Assembly (NCBI GenBank): GCA_019614645.1
Contig: JABWDB010000014.1
Span: 4,526,001-4,590,000, forward strand
DNA length: 64,000 nt
Direction: 5' to 3'
Origin: Stratiolaelaps scimitus
Taxonomy: Eukaryota > Arthropoda > Arachnida > Mesostigmata > Laelapidae
Below, in pieces: positions 15,194-25,969 of the stretch (positions within the stretch are counted from its first letter, which is position 1; each line of letters starts with the position of its first letter). A program made the position numbers and the translations under genes. The notes under the pieces were generated by a model. It saw nothing but the letters and a program-made list of their open reading frames with translations. It was not told the origin of the DNA and searched no databases.

Positions 15194-15210
15194 GAGAGAG
15201 AGAGAGAGAG
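15194..15210. repeat. (GA)n microsatellite
   Basis: Seventeen bases of alternating GA. It creates Ser/Leu-type shadow reading frames on the opposite strand. Confidence 0.9.
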
Positions 15211-15677
15211 AACGAGCAAGGGAGCACAAAGTAGAGAGATGCAAGTGGGGGTGGCCAAGTAAAAGCAAATGGAAGCTTTTGACAATGTGACTTGAACGGG
15301 TTGGGTGAGTTCAAGAAGGTGCCTTCACCCGAGAAGCTGGGTTGGGACGCAAGACTGCTGCTTGATGTTGACATATATGTATGTGGTGGTCGCAAACGAA
15401 GTAAACAGCAGCGAGTTTGAGGGCTAGGGGTGGCTGTTGTCTCTTCTCGACGTAGTGGGCCAACAGACCTATCAATCGTTATGCCCTCTTTGTAGGGCTC
15501 CACCGAGAACTGTCTGACTGCCAGCTGTCCTCTGAGCTGTGCTGCTCCGACGGCTGTTGAGCATGATACGCAGAGGGTGGATACCATAAAGAGGCGTTCA
15601 TGACACTGACAGCGGCTATGGTTGCACGTACAAGAATTAGTATAAAGCCTCGCCCACTAGGTACCAGATTGTGCGAC

Positions 15678-15707
15678 CTAAATATATATATATATATATA
15701 TATTTAG
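15678..15707. repeat. Palindromic TA tract with CTAAAT/ATTTAG ends
   Basis: A 30-base perfect palindrome: CTAAA, then alternating AT, then TTTAG. It is a simple repeat with cruciform potential. Confidence 0.85.
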
Positions 15708-18207
15708 TTAGCGGATTGAGATTGCCAAATTTCAAGATGTAATAGATCGTCGATGCCGCACATCGACTACCAGAGAACACATCCTCTGGTCCGGGTATCC
15801 TATATCTGCAGCAAATACTTGTGCTCGCTCCCCTTGTTGAACAAATCACTTCAACAACGATGTCAGTACCAGGCAAGCTATAATAACTCCTGCGCCAGTA
15901 ATAAGGCTGTCAGATCTCATCTTCAGAAGACAAAATGGGGGACCCAGAGTTTTTTAATAGAAAGGCAATCAACTGTCAATAATGGAGAGATGCATGTGTC
16001 TAGGATATGCCTAATTGTTACATAGTAACTAGATATTCAGTACACGGGGTGTTTGTAACTATAAGCCAACGAAATTAATATTGTAAAAATGACTGTCGAA
16101 AGGTGATTCCACTAGCGTGGCTGGTAGCAGAGTTAAATCATTTTAGTGTTCAAACATAGAGTTGCATTCGCTTTTATCCAACTTCGAGTGAGAATAAGTT
16201 GAATAAAAATATATATAATATCTATGTTGTGTCGTGTTTAACAATTTCAATACAAATCGTGGTCAGTTGACGGAACCATAACCACACGTCAAGAAAGACC
16301 AGGGCAAAGTGCAAGCGTGTATTTATCGAGGCAAAAACCAAATAGCAGTATTAACGGCAGCCTCTGTACAAAATTCTGGCGGTGCAAGAACCTCAGGGTT
16401 TTTTCCATAACCCAACAGTAGACGCTCTAAAAAAGCAAGCTGCTTTTAAACATGTACGACGGCATGTGTGAATTAATGTGATTAATGAAACTGGAACTAC
16501 CCTAGAGGGTGGTTCAACAGAGTCCCACGGTTTGTCGCATGCTGAGGAAACTCAAATGCCCTCGAGGCAAGAGACCCAACCTCAGGGCGCAATAACACGA
16601 ACGTATGCTTCGTAGACCACAGCCCGCCTACCATACGACCTATACTGTCTCTCCTGGATGCAACGGCAATCATTAGCACTACTTTTTCTCAACCATTTAC
16701 GACGTGGGAGAGGGCAACTTAGTATGCCCGTAGGCACTATACAGCTGAGAGTAGAATATATATTAATCAAATCCAATTTAACTCCTATCTCGTTGGTGCT
16801 CTTCCAGAGGGTCCCCGACCCGTTTTTCATCTTTTCCCTAGGCCGTCGACGTTCCAGTGTTATATTAGCTTTTTATCATAGTCGATATCGTATCACGTTG
16901 TATTAACCGTGTTTTTGGTGTATTCGACTAAACACTACAAAGCGGGTATCTTGTCTTGAATTGCGTCGAACGTCAGCACTGTGATACTCTGACCCTACTA
17001 TATGATACAGCATTATTATAGTAACATTGTTATATAACATTATTATCATATGTAAAACTATCAAACCATATTTTAATGTGCTTAATTATATAATGGCGTA
17101 TTTAGCTGGAAAAGGCGGTTAAATGCTTGTACATTACAGGTCAGGTTAGCCGATTCCTTTGGCATATCAATGATCACACGAGGTCAAACCCTATTTATGG
17201 CTTGACCTATATTTTATTTCGTTGTTATTATGATATTTTTATATTTATATTCGCATCCTGCAGATGTCGGCTTTCCGCGCAGGCTGTCCTTTGATATATG
17301 TGGACTCTTCTAGACATGTCCTAAATGGATAGGACCAGGTCGTCCAATGTTGACAGATCTGTTGTCATCTCGTCGTTGTGGGGTCGTGCATACACTCCCC
17401 TTATACCATAGTATCGCCTTCACCATCATGTTCTTCGATCGTCGCTATTCTCTTCCTATGCGCCCTGCTGACGTCGCACCACTGCACTGATGCATAACAT
17501 TGATGAGCAGTTTCTTTCCGTCGATATTTCCACTCGCGCTTGTTTCTCGGTGATATATTTTCCTCAGCTACCTTCATATCCGTGGTCAAACTGAGAACTG
17601 CCGAGGATGTGCGCTTCGGTCAGAGAAGAACGCCGCCTGGAGATCTACCCTTCACTCCCCGCCAGGTGCGGTACCAGGATGCCGTCGAAATAGAACGAAA
17701 TATGACGTATATGAAACAGGGAGGCAGCGTTTTGAGCTCCTCGTAGGTCCACTTGCTTGCTAGTCCACCCGATAGGTGTACAGTGTTCCTCGTCGAGTCT
17801 TCAGCCGGGCTTGCGTATGCAACCCGCGCGGGGTCTCATATCGCGCCCTTCCCTCCGTTCTTTAAACAGCCAACTAAGATGGATGACTTGTGGACCTCGG
17901 CCTCGGCGACGGTTACAGACCACGATAGTGGTATTTGTAGGTCTGTGGGTAGGAGCGCGCGTTTGAATCTTTTTTTTTTCACTCGTTCCGCTTGGCCTGC
18001 GTCGCCCACGCCCAAGTCTCCTGTCGAGTCCCAGGGCTTGAGCCGGACCTGTTCCGTCCCCGGTGCAGATACGACGTTTGAGTGTGGTCGAGACGACGAG
18101 GGACAAGAACGAAGATGTTGGCCCGCGAATAGCTCGCCGTGTAGATAGGAGTGGTTGTAGCATGAATAGTGGTACGTCATCTGATCCGTCGCGCGTTGTC
18201 AGCTCCA

Positions 18208-19035
18208 TCAGAAGGGTGAAAAGTGACGAGGAAGCAAACGTTGGCTGTGATCTGTCCTGTGGGTCGTTGTCTCAGAGAGCTTCAGTCGCAAAGACGGCCC
18301 AAAGTAATCGTGCGTCCGTTTCCTTCTAGGGTGTATCCACGTTTCCGTGCATTTCTCTGGGACCGTATTGGCTACAGAGTTGTCTTGCTCCCGAAAATAA
18401 AGGCAGAAAACGGAGCGAAGCCAAGAGTTGAGGTCTTCAAAGTGGGGAAGAGTCGAAGGCAAAGCCAAGGAGACAAAATGTTGGGACAGTGAGAGACGGG
18501 CGGAGAGAGAGAGAGAGCGAGAGAGAGAGACACGCAAGCGACAGGAGACGACTTCATGCCATCGAGACAGTGGCCGTAGGGCGGTTTTGGGTTGGGGGTA
18601 TTCCCCATATATCGGGTGTCTGTTTCTGCGCGTTTGCATGCATTTCCCCTTCTCCCTCTGGGCTTCACGTGTGTAGTCACCCGTTGGTGTGAGGCGAAGT
18701 TCCAGAGACCCGTCGGGTAGGTTGATAGTGATTTGACAAATGTCTGCGCCTTCGATTGCCTTCAAGCCGAACGCAGCCTTTTCATCAAGTTCGATATGTA
18801 GAGTAATAGGCCAGTGTGAGGAGTAGTGAATTGGAAAAGATAGCGGAAGGCGGACGGTGTGCTCCGAAGCGCGGGGCTTTCCGAACGCCGCAACTCGACG
18901 CCGGGAGAATAAGTCATCCCGAAATTCGCTTCCTCTTGCGAACGCCGTACTGTTCCACCATTGGGCGAGTATCCCAAGAGGTACTGTGTTCCAGAGCCAC
19001 CTCAGCGCAATCAACGTTCCCCGACAACGTCTCAT
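18208..19035 (-). other. Unidentified long open reading frame, ~275 codons
   Basis: From an ATG at 19035 the minus strand stays open for about 275 codons to 18208, the longest frame outside the right-hand array. Part of it, roughly 18,670-18,950, reads like ordinary protein (mixed hydrophobic and charged residues, including TLHIELDEKAAFG). The segment translated from the GA microsatellite at 18503-18530 is a Ser/Leu/Arg run typical of simple sequence. I recognise no domain. A 162-codon frame (18816-19304, plus strand) overlaps it. It could be an exon of an unidentified gene or a chance frame lengthened by the stop-free GA tract. Confidence 0.2.
18503..18530. repeat. (GA)n microsatellite
   Basis: Twenty-eight bases of GA with one C interruption. 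It contains no stop codon in several frames and so lengthens overlapping open frames. Confidence 0.9.
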
Positions 19036-20928
19036 TAATCGCAACCGACCGCTCCCACTGGTGCGGTCGCTACAACTCACACAGATCTATCGAACCGCTT
19101 AGCCGCAGCGGTCGGGTGCTCAAACCTCTATTGCACAACTGTTCCGGTCGATGGACGGCCACGACAGAGGGGAACACATTGGTGTTGTTTCATGCAAACG
19201 AAGTGCTGCTACGAATTGACCTTCGCACGTCTACAGCTAAATCGCTCCTAGAGGGAGGTGTGGTTCTCATTGGTATTACCTACCTGTCACGTGACTTACA
19301 TTAGTGGCGCAAGGTTTGCTTGGCAACACTTGTGGCCAATTCGCTGTCGCAATGTAATCGTTGCTAGCCCTTCGCTAGTGAAACATATTGTAGCTATAAT
19401 GATCGGGGACCTGCAACTGGAATCGTGAGCCATCGCCGCCAATCAATGTTTACCACTGATGTGAGCAGAGATACTTCGGATACGGTGGGTGGTGATCGAC
19501 ACGTGTGTGTCCTTTACTGTGACAATGATCAAATCGCTCGATTCGTAATTTAAGATTGATTTTAGATGCCACTTGGTAATAGTAATAAGAGCCTTTGTTC
19601 AACGACAACTAGCCTTCATTTAGAAAAAAAGTGGCTCATGGAGAAATCTGAACAATCCTCTTATTTGTACATATACGTTTTAGCAGCTGTCTATGGTTCT
19701 TGAATTGCTTCACACGTTCGTCGTCAACGAACTCAAGTTCATTTTAGAAATCTATCGCATTCACGCTATGAATAATATTAATAATCACCAGCAGGAGAAC
19801 AGCATAAAGAGACACTTTTTTCCCACTTTTCATTATTCTCTTTCCTTCGCGGTGTCTTCGCTGCGTCCATTTTCTCATTTTGTCCACGACACATTGTCCG
19901 AGAGTGCTACACATGTCCACTGAGAACCAATGACCGACTGGCTGTTTGGGATCGCTGCGAGGAGTTCCCGTGCGTGAATTCATGAACGGGGGTGTGCGCA
20001 TCTAAATGTTTGCGTGTACATATATATATATTATATATTATATATATATATATATGAGTACATCTTTCGAAACTTTAGTGTGAACGGCCGTTAAGCAGCT
20101 ACCCGACCCTGATTATTTCTGTACATGCGACGCTGTTGAAGGTATCCATTAGAGCGAACTGGAAAGCCAACGCCATGGCCCTTGGGCGGCCGGCCAGAGT
20201 ACCCGAGTCCCTGAGCGAAAGTTACAAGGTTTACATTAGCATGTGCCATTTCTTCATTCACTCACTCCGAAATTGATGGAAAGACAAACGGGCACAGAAT
20301 CGGCGTACGAGGCACCGGGACACTGCCTAGCTGGGTGTATCTATTCGACATCAGCCATCATACACCGTACACCATCATCCCACTGAGGCAGCGTGCGTGT
20401 CGGCTAGCCTATACATGCAGTATTCCAACCCCGCTCCAAGCACTTAAGGACCCGATCGACCGACAGATTGATAGATAGATCAGAAGCTGCTAAGCTTGAC
20501 GAATGGATCGATACAGCACATGCTACACACTTCATCCGAAGGACAGTAGAATGCTGAGGTGCAGGTGGATGGTGGGGAGTCTTCAATGTATCTGCCGTCA
20601 CATTGCCAGTCTCTGTGGATGAATGTGATATTCGCGACGACGTAGTGCGACTTCTTTTCGCGTTTGAAGCATGACTAACTATTTAGCCCGAAACTGGTTT
20701 TCGACAATTGAAGTCGTTTGAGGATAGCGTCCGTGACTAGATTGACTCGGAGGATTCCGCCTGCTAACGCGAGAGCACTCTTGAGGTGTCTCTAAAATGG
20801 CACAAATCACGGGCTCTTAAACCGGACGGACTTTCTTTTGACGAATCCTATTCTATTTCACACGAAATCAAGACGTCTAGCTTTCACAAAGTAGCAAAGT
20901 AAAGTCGCATATCGATTCGTCCATCCTA
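19036..20928. other. Unassigned non-coding DNA
   Basis: No gene recognised. The stretch contains an interrupted TA tract and short open frames only. Confidence 0.55.
20019..20055. repeat. Interrupted (TA)n microsatellite
   Basis: About 37 bases of TA repeat with two TTA interruptions. Confidence 0.9.
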
Positions 20929-20964
20929 ATAGGGCATGTCATTCGAACTGTCCGCTCTATCGAA
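20929..20964 (+). repeat. Left inverted repeat of mariner-derived element
   Basis: Thirty-six bases that pair with 21319-21354 with about three differences, all in the outer half. The inner 20 bases are identical. Confidence 0.9.
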
Positions 20965-21073
20965 CGACGCACAGTCCGAACTACGCGACACAATGTGTTC
21001 ATAATTGGAATGCGCACGCGGAGGGAACGTGGCTTCCTTTCGAACACTGAGTGGTTCCGATACGATCAGAAGG

Positions 21074-21229
21074 ATGGACACTACAGCAAAAGGTGCAAAT
21101 TCCCCCAAAAATCAACGGGAAAACATTAGGTTTTTGTTTCTCCAAGGACACCCTCTAGCTGAAATATATCGACAATTAGTGAACGCGTACGCCAGTTGTG
21201 CTTTATGCCTGCGAACGGTGCAAAGTTGA
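21074..21229 (+). pseudogene. Truncated mariner transposase N-terminus
   Basis: An ATG at 21074 opens 51 codons ending at a stop at 21229. The segment IRFLFLQGHPLAEIYRQLV is the typical first helix-turn-helix of mariner transposases, which binds the inverted repeats. It resembles the equivalent stretch of the decayed mariner at 37353 (VRFMFQKKKCLAEIHGRLV), so the two belong to related families. The rest of the DNA-binding region and all of the DDE/D catalytic domain are missing, leaving only about 125 bp before the right end. It cannot encode a transposase; it might encode a tiny DNA-binding peptide, but I see no evidence for that. Confidence 0.75.
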
Positions 21230-21318
21230 TGCAACCGATTCAATAGTGGAAATTTGAAGACTTATACGCAACAAACCAGTCGGTTAGAACACACGGTGTC
21301 GATTCACACAGACCTGGC

Positions 21319-21354
21319 TTCGATAGAGCGGACAGTTCAAATAACACGCCCTAT
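21319..21354 (-). repeat. Right inverted repeat of mariner-derived element
   Basis: Reverse complement of 20929-20964 with about three mismatches. It is followed by TA, the expected target duplication. Confidence 0.9.
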
Positions 21355-21850
21355 TAAACTCAACATCATACGCTATCACAGCGATTATTCAATTTGTATT
21401 ATTGCTGTCATTGTCTGTGTCTTATTATTGCATGTGACTGTTCGCCTACATCCGCGGCATGCACTAAAGGCGCGAAGGGTATAGCGGGTCTGCTTTTAAT
21501 GCACAGTTCACCGGTGTAACGGCAAAGAACACGAACGCGGTGGGGATCAAACCCGTATATACTCCTACATGTTATATCTTCTGCGATTGCAAGGCGCATA
21601 CGAACGCACCAGCCGGCCACTAGGGGCTTGATAGATTTTCCTTCTAATTTCAGGTATCAATCCTGTTTAATCAAGTACGCTTCTATTCTCAGCAAGTTTC
21701 TCAATGTGAAGCAATATATATTTCTGTCCCAAACGACCAATGTCTACGCGACCTAAAATCAAGAGAATTGACCTATTGACATGATTTACACGAAGAGCAA
21801 ATATTGCTAGGCCCGAACTAGGTGCACGGGTACGATCGCCACCGGCTCAT

Positions 21851-21947
21851 ATTTGTATTTAAAAAAGGGGTCCGTTTTAAGAAGCACTGCCAAAAGCAGT
21901 TCCACAGAGGAAGCTAAATGTTTTACACTGTGAGTCTGCCTGGAAAA
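21851..21947 (-). repeat. Dispersed ~100-bp repeat, copy 3
   Basis: Read on the minus strand it shows the family landmarks in order: CAGGCAGACTC (family GGGCTGACTC), AACATTTA, a diverged TCTGTGGAACTGC, GCAGTGCTTCTTAAAACGGA, and AAATACAAAT. It is the most diverged of the four copies. Confidence 0.7.
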
Positions 21948-21978
21948 TGTCCTTTTTCAGGCTCGAACTAGCACTAGT

Positions 21979-22020
21979 CGACATTAGCTATAAATTATTG
22001 ATTGAGTTCGACTAATGTCG
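21979..22020. repeat. Short inverted repeat
   Basis: CGACATTAG at 21979-21987 is repeated as its reverse complement CTAATGTCG at 22012-22020, with a 24-base AT-rich spacer. I assign no function. Confidence 0.6.
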
Positions 22021-22700
22021 GCATCACTCAGCTGTTAATATCGACATTGCCGTCTTCATCGACACCGTACGGCTGTCGTTGGCTCTCAGAGATTCTGCTC
22101 TGCTCCGAGTGACGTCATCGCCAGCAGGACAATCCGACATCGGACAGACGAACTTGCGCTTCAATTGCTGCCGTACATATCACGACAAAACTCCATCGTA
22201 TGATATGGTATGTCAATGATGGCTGTAGACAACCCGCGTATGGTGTGACGGCAACCGTGACGTAACCGCATGAGCGTCGCAATCGAGTGAACGTCACATT
22301 TTCCGTACATGTGTTATATACCCATTCAGTGGAAGGGCTGAAAGCGCCAACTTCTTTTGTGCGGTGTTTTTTTCCAGTCTGCCTGTCCTTGGAGACCAGT
22401 CACCGCTGGGAATTGGCCCAATCGAGGCGTCCACGGCGTCATGACTGCGGGCCCGACTAGCGACCGCGGTCAACGAACGCTATACGAGGTTTGCTTCCAC
22501 ACCGCACAGTGCGCTTGGCTTTGACGTTAGCCACCACTGCAGTGAGCGAGTCGTGGCACTGTCTCCGAGCGGCAACAGAAGATTAGAGATGCGAAAGGGC
22601 TGATGACAGAGATCGAAATTTACGAGGTTATTTTGCGCAAATGAGAAGTTCCCGTGCGTCTTCTAGTAACTGGATAAGTGCTGCGTGCAGTTGGTAAGTT

Positions 22701-22772
22701 ATACATATAATTAGTATTATAAACATACATATAATTAGTATTATAGACATACATAGAATTAGTATTACAAAC
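22701..22772. repeat. 24-bp minisatellite, three copies
   Basis: Three consecutive 24-base units begin ATACATA and end TAAAC, TAGAC and CAAAC. Copies 1 and 2 differ at about one position and copy 3 at a few. Confidence 0.9.
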
Positions 22773-22921
22773 AAACACATTATAAGTAATACATAGTCTG
22801 CGTTGCCCAAGTCTGAATGTGACCAGGATCGACCAACTCATACCCGTCCCCCAGCGTCTGATTGAGTGCCGTTAAGAGCGCAGTTACGGTGGCATCAAAA
22901 CAACTTATTGATACTACTAAC

Positions 22922-23022
22922 AAATATATTTTTCGGGCTGACTCGCAGCCAACATTTAACGTCCACGGTACAACTGCTATCGGCATTGCTTCATAAGACG
23001 GACAACCCCTTTAAATGCAAAT
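22922..23022 (+). repeat. Dispersed ~100-bp repeat, copy 2, with flanking direct repeats
   Basis: The best-defined copy of the family. The element (GGGCTGACTC near 22935, AGCCAACATTTAAC, TCCACGGTACAACTGCT, AAATGCAAAT at the right end) is flanked by near-identical 19-base direct repeats. ACTTATTGATACTACTAAC lies at 22903-22921 and ACTTTATTGATACTACAAC at 23023-23041. Such flanks look like a long target-site duplication, as left by target-primed retrotransposition, although there is no poly-A tail. Confidence 0.8.
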
Positions 23023-25230
23023 ACTTTATTGATACTACAACTACTACTAGTACACCTGCTACGAGTGCAGCCTTAGGTAGGGTGTCTCGTACGTCACGTC
23101 TTTCCAATTCGATCGTCCACCATCTGCATGCCCACCATACGGTCATCTCTGCCCCCCGCAACTACTGTGATGCTCAGGGCGAGCAACAATATCCTTGCCA
23201 AGAAATGCCCAACGGATACACGCTAGATACCGTTGTACTCAATGGCGCTCTGGGGTTGCGTTAAGCAACGACGACCTTCCCCTCGAAGTTCCCCGCGTGA
23301 CGTGTTTCACGCAAGCGAATGCCTTCGATTATTACCGCCAGGAAACACTACTCGAAAATAGAACTCGGGAACACTACTCGCGCCTTGCGCGAATATTTCC
23401 CCATCTATAATAGCTGCCCGCCTCGCGCCATTGTGCATAGCGCCAGGATACAGTTGTGGTATCGGACGGCAAAATGCATACTTGATCGTAGTGGAACCAC
23501 TTTGCTCTTCATTGTTCCTTTGTGAGCTGGCAACATTCTCAGGATTGCATTACGCCTATGGCATCCATGGGACCTCCCCCTCTGGTTGGTGGTGGCAGAT
23601 GTTGGACTCGCTCCGTGTTCCCTTCTCACTCTTCTGGGTCTTTACGTATGTATGTGTGGGAACCCAATACGCGGCCTTGGCTCCGGACGCATTTCGGTGG
23701 CGGGTGCAACTTCATAAATAAATACACTACTCGTGTATGGTATTTGAAGGTGGAAATGCAATCGCTAAAAAGTAATTTTCTCCTATAAACGTACTATTGT
23801 ATAATACAATTTTGTTATAATTAATATTAAAATGATAAAGTATAAATTTGTATATATATATATATATTATAATTATGCTCATTTATTGCCAGTTAGTGAT
23901 CTGCTACAATTAACGCTATATGCGTGTTTAAAAAGGCATTCCCTAATATGATGCTATTGCTATATAATACCTTGACCAACATAACGGGGTCGATGCCATG
24001 TCGTCAAAAATGGAGAAGGCACGCCCGGCTGCTCAGTTTGTAGTAATCTATCAGTGAGGTGTAGTTTAGTTCGTTACGATTTTTATCCGAGAACGGGGTA
24101 ATGGTCATCTCGCGCGTTCAATCGAATTGGGTCGGATTTCGTTCGCCTCGGCCTGAAATGAAGGCCTCGGCCACGTTCAGCCCACCGGGGGGACACTCCG
24201 TCCCAAACAGAAGCTATGAATGGTTATGGTGGCCTAGTTTGCTGTGTTCGACATTAACAGATGTCAACATCTCACCTAGGATCGAGGAGCGAGCGCGAGA
24301 TAGACAATTGCCGATTCAGCCATTCCCAAGCGCCGAGTCGCGAAGTTCTCCGATAATAATGCTGCCTATGTAGATCGTACGTATGTGAGCGGAACTCACA
24401 TATGGAACGCGATGTGGAGATAGCAGACAGGTCCCGTTTTTTTTTTTGGCTAGCTGGAAATATGCTGACTCAGGGGTCTTCTGCCCTACTTAACTATGGC
24501 CAGACGGTGCATGTTCGACCTATCCACATAGCCATCAGCACAGCAACGTACACGAAATGTGCTATATGTGAGGTGGACTTTACGAATAGAGAGGGGCGAG
24601 GCGTTCGCGATTCGCATTCACTCCGAATTTGTGTCCGTGAAACATTGTTGTCTAACGTTCACTTGGCCTATGCAAAGCTTATTTTGTGTATCACCGCTAA
24701 AGGCTGGCGTGTCTGGGCCCCCATCTGTCGCGTAAGAAAAATCCGTATGCATTCGTTACTGTTTAGTATATGATGCTATTTGTATGCACGTCGACTGGAC
24801 CCATTACCCGAGTCTCATGTGAACCTGAATTTGCAAGCTAATCTATTATTCCTTGTGTGAGATGTACACACATGTAAGATGCTTGAAATTCTCCCACCGA
24901 CATAAGATTCTCGATTCAAGATCAGGTGGTTCCCACAGCTCGAGTTGGCTCCATTTGCTTCTTGTCTGTTGGGTGTAGCCTTCTCGTTACCCTTCGAAGT
25001 GTGCATTCTGGCGCCGTTGTCATTTGCCATATGGGCAATTAATTAAAAACATTTTTGCTTTCATCTTTGTTCTCTTCTGAAATTTTGATTTTCTATCGAA
25101 TTCGCTCTTTGTCGCGTTCAACCATAGCATAGCTTGAAGTTATCTGATTTATAGTATTCTTGTGGAACGTAGCCTTTAAGAATGCTATAAATTGGATAAC
25201 TTATTATAGTTCACGTAGGTCGATCTCCAT

Positions 25231-25345
25231 CGTTGCACATTTGCATTTAGAAAGGGGTCCGTCTTATGGAGCAATGCTGAAAGCACTTCTACCGTGGACA
25301 TTGTTAAATGTTTAACGCTGTAACGGGTCAGCCCGGAAAATTTAC
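25231..25345 (-). repeat. Dispersed ~100-bp repeat, copy 4
   Basis: On the minus strand it reads TTTTCCGGGCTGACCCG, then AACATTTAACAATGTCCACGG, then CAGCATTGCTCCATAAGACG, then AAATGCAAATGTGCAACG. The last ten bases also follow copy 1 (7346-7355), so the family probably extends a little beyond AAATGCAAAT. Confidence 0.85.
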
Positions 25346-25730
25346 TTTTTAGAACACAGCCTTCGCTTATCGTCACCCGACAGACGGTGTCCAACAGACA
25401 TTCTAGTACGGCCAGGGACTAATGACAAAGTACGTACATGCTCTGGACGTTTTCGTTCGACCTTTCCACGCACGTGAAGTTCACAGGGGGCACCCACTCA
25501 CAGTGGATTCGAAGCAGAGCCCCGTTACCCGTTTCACATTTTCCATAAATCGAGATTACAGACGATATTTAGCTGGGCGGCCACCGAATCAGTAACCTTT
25601 TTATGCCTCAATGTGGTAGCCAACGCGAACACCGATGTGACGTCTATCAGCTGCGAATCTCTCAGGGATCTCTAGTTTCCGGTTGTATTTTAATTTGATA
25701 TAGATGTATTAAATTGAGTTCCACGATTGA

Positions 25731-25969
25731 GTCCCCTGTATGGTCTAGTGGTGAGCGTCCTCGACTGCTAAACCGGAGGGACGTGTGTATTGGGTCAGAC
25801 GCGGAGAATCTTTGGAGTTCTTTATCATCTTTCCTTATCTGAAGATTCTTGCCAGGTAGGAGTACGGAAGAGAATAAGCAAAGGTGGCCCCGACAGGTCC
25901 GCATAGTAATATCTAAAAGAGCTGAGCCCTGTCCGATGGGGGAACAGCTGAGGGTCAGCTCGATAAACA
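25731..25969 (+). mobile_element. tRNA-derived SINE, copy 1
   Basis: The 239-bp element lies between direct repeats GTTCCACGATTGA (25718-25730) and GTTCCACGATCGA (25970-25982), a 13-bp target-site duplication with one mismatch. Its head, GTCCCCTGTATGGTCTAGTG and onward, carries a tRNA-type A box (TGGTCTAGTGGTGAGC, like the D arm of tRNA-Glu). It is followed by GACTGCTA, which resembles a tRNA-Ser anticodon arm. Compared with the copy at 35362 it lacks about 11 bases covering GGTTCAAATAC, the B box, so its internal RNA polymerase III promoter is probably dead. The body after the tRNA head (GCGGAGAAT to ACCTAAAAG in copy 2) has no known homology to me. Confidence 0.88.

Larger units (their letters stand above)
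10520..18207. other. Unassigned non-coding DNA
   Basis: No gene recognised. Open frames at 14813-15268 and 15105-15587 (minus strand) overlap each other and contain Ser/Leu runs produced by GA microsatellites, so I do not call them. The sequence is locally GC- and purine-rich around 14,200-15,200 and AT-rich around 16,980-17,250. Simple-sequence tracts are listed separately. Near 16042 the phrase CGGGGTGTTTGTAAC resembles a transposon end, but I found no inverted partner. Confidence 0.55.
20929..21354 (+). mobile_element. Mariner-derived non-autonomous element (MITE-like)
   Basis: A 426-bp element is bounded by inverted repeats of 36 bp (20929-20964 and 21319-21354) with about three mismatches, starting ATAGGGC and containing GAACTGTCCGCTCTATCGAA. 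TA dinucleotides at 20927-20928 and 21355-21356 fit the TA target-site duplication of the Tc1/mariner superfamily. Inside, a short plus-strand frame encodes what looks like the N-terminal helix-turn-helix of a mariner transposase, and the catalytic part is absent. The simplest reading is an internally deleted mariner copy that would depend on a transposase supplied elsewhere. Confidence 0.85.
21357..25730. other. Unassigned non-coding DNA with dispersed repeats
   Basis: No gene recognised. It contains three copies of the ~100-bp dispersed repeat, a 24-bp minisatellite, a small inverted repeat (21979-22020) and a short TA tract at 23851-23870. Open frames are short; those at 22866 and 25185 are partly translations of the dispersed repeat. 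Confidence 0.55.

Noticed and set aside
14813..15587. Overlapping minus-strand frames of 151 and 160 codons as exons
   Set aside because: They overlap in different frames, contain a GA-microsatellite Ser/Leu run, and match no known protein.
16042..16080. Left end of another DNA transposon (CGGGGTGTTTGTAAC)
   Set aside because: No matching inverted end within the following kilobase and no transposase-like frame.
25731..25810. A functional tRNA gene
   Set aside because: The acceptor stem does not close, the B box is missing in this copy, and the tRNA-like part continues into a SINE body with target-site duplications.
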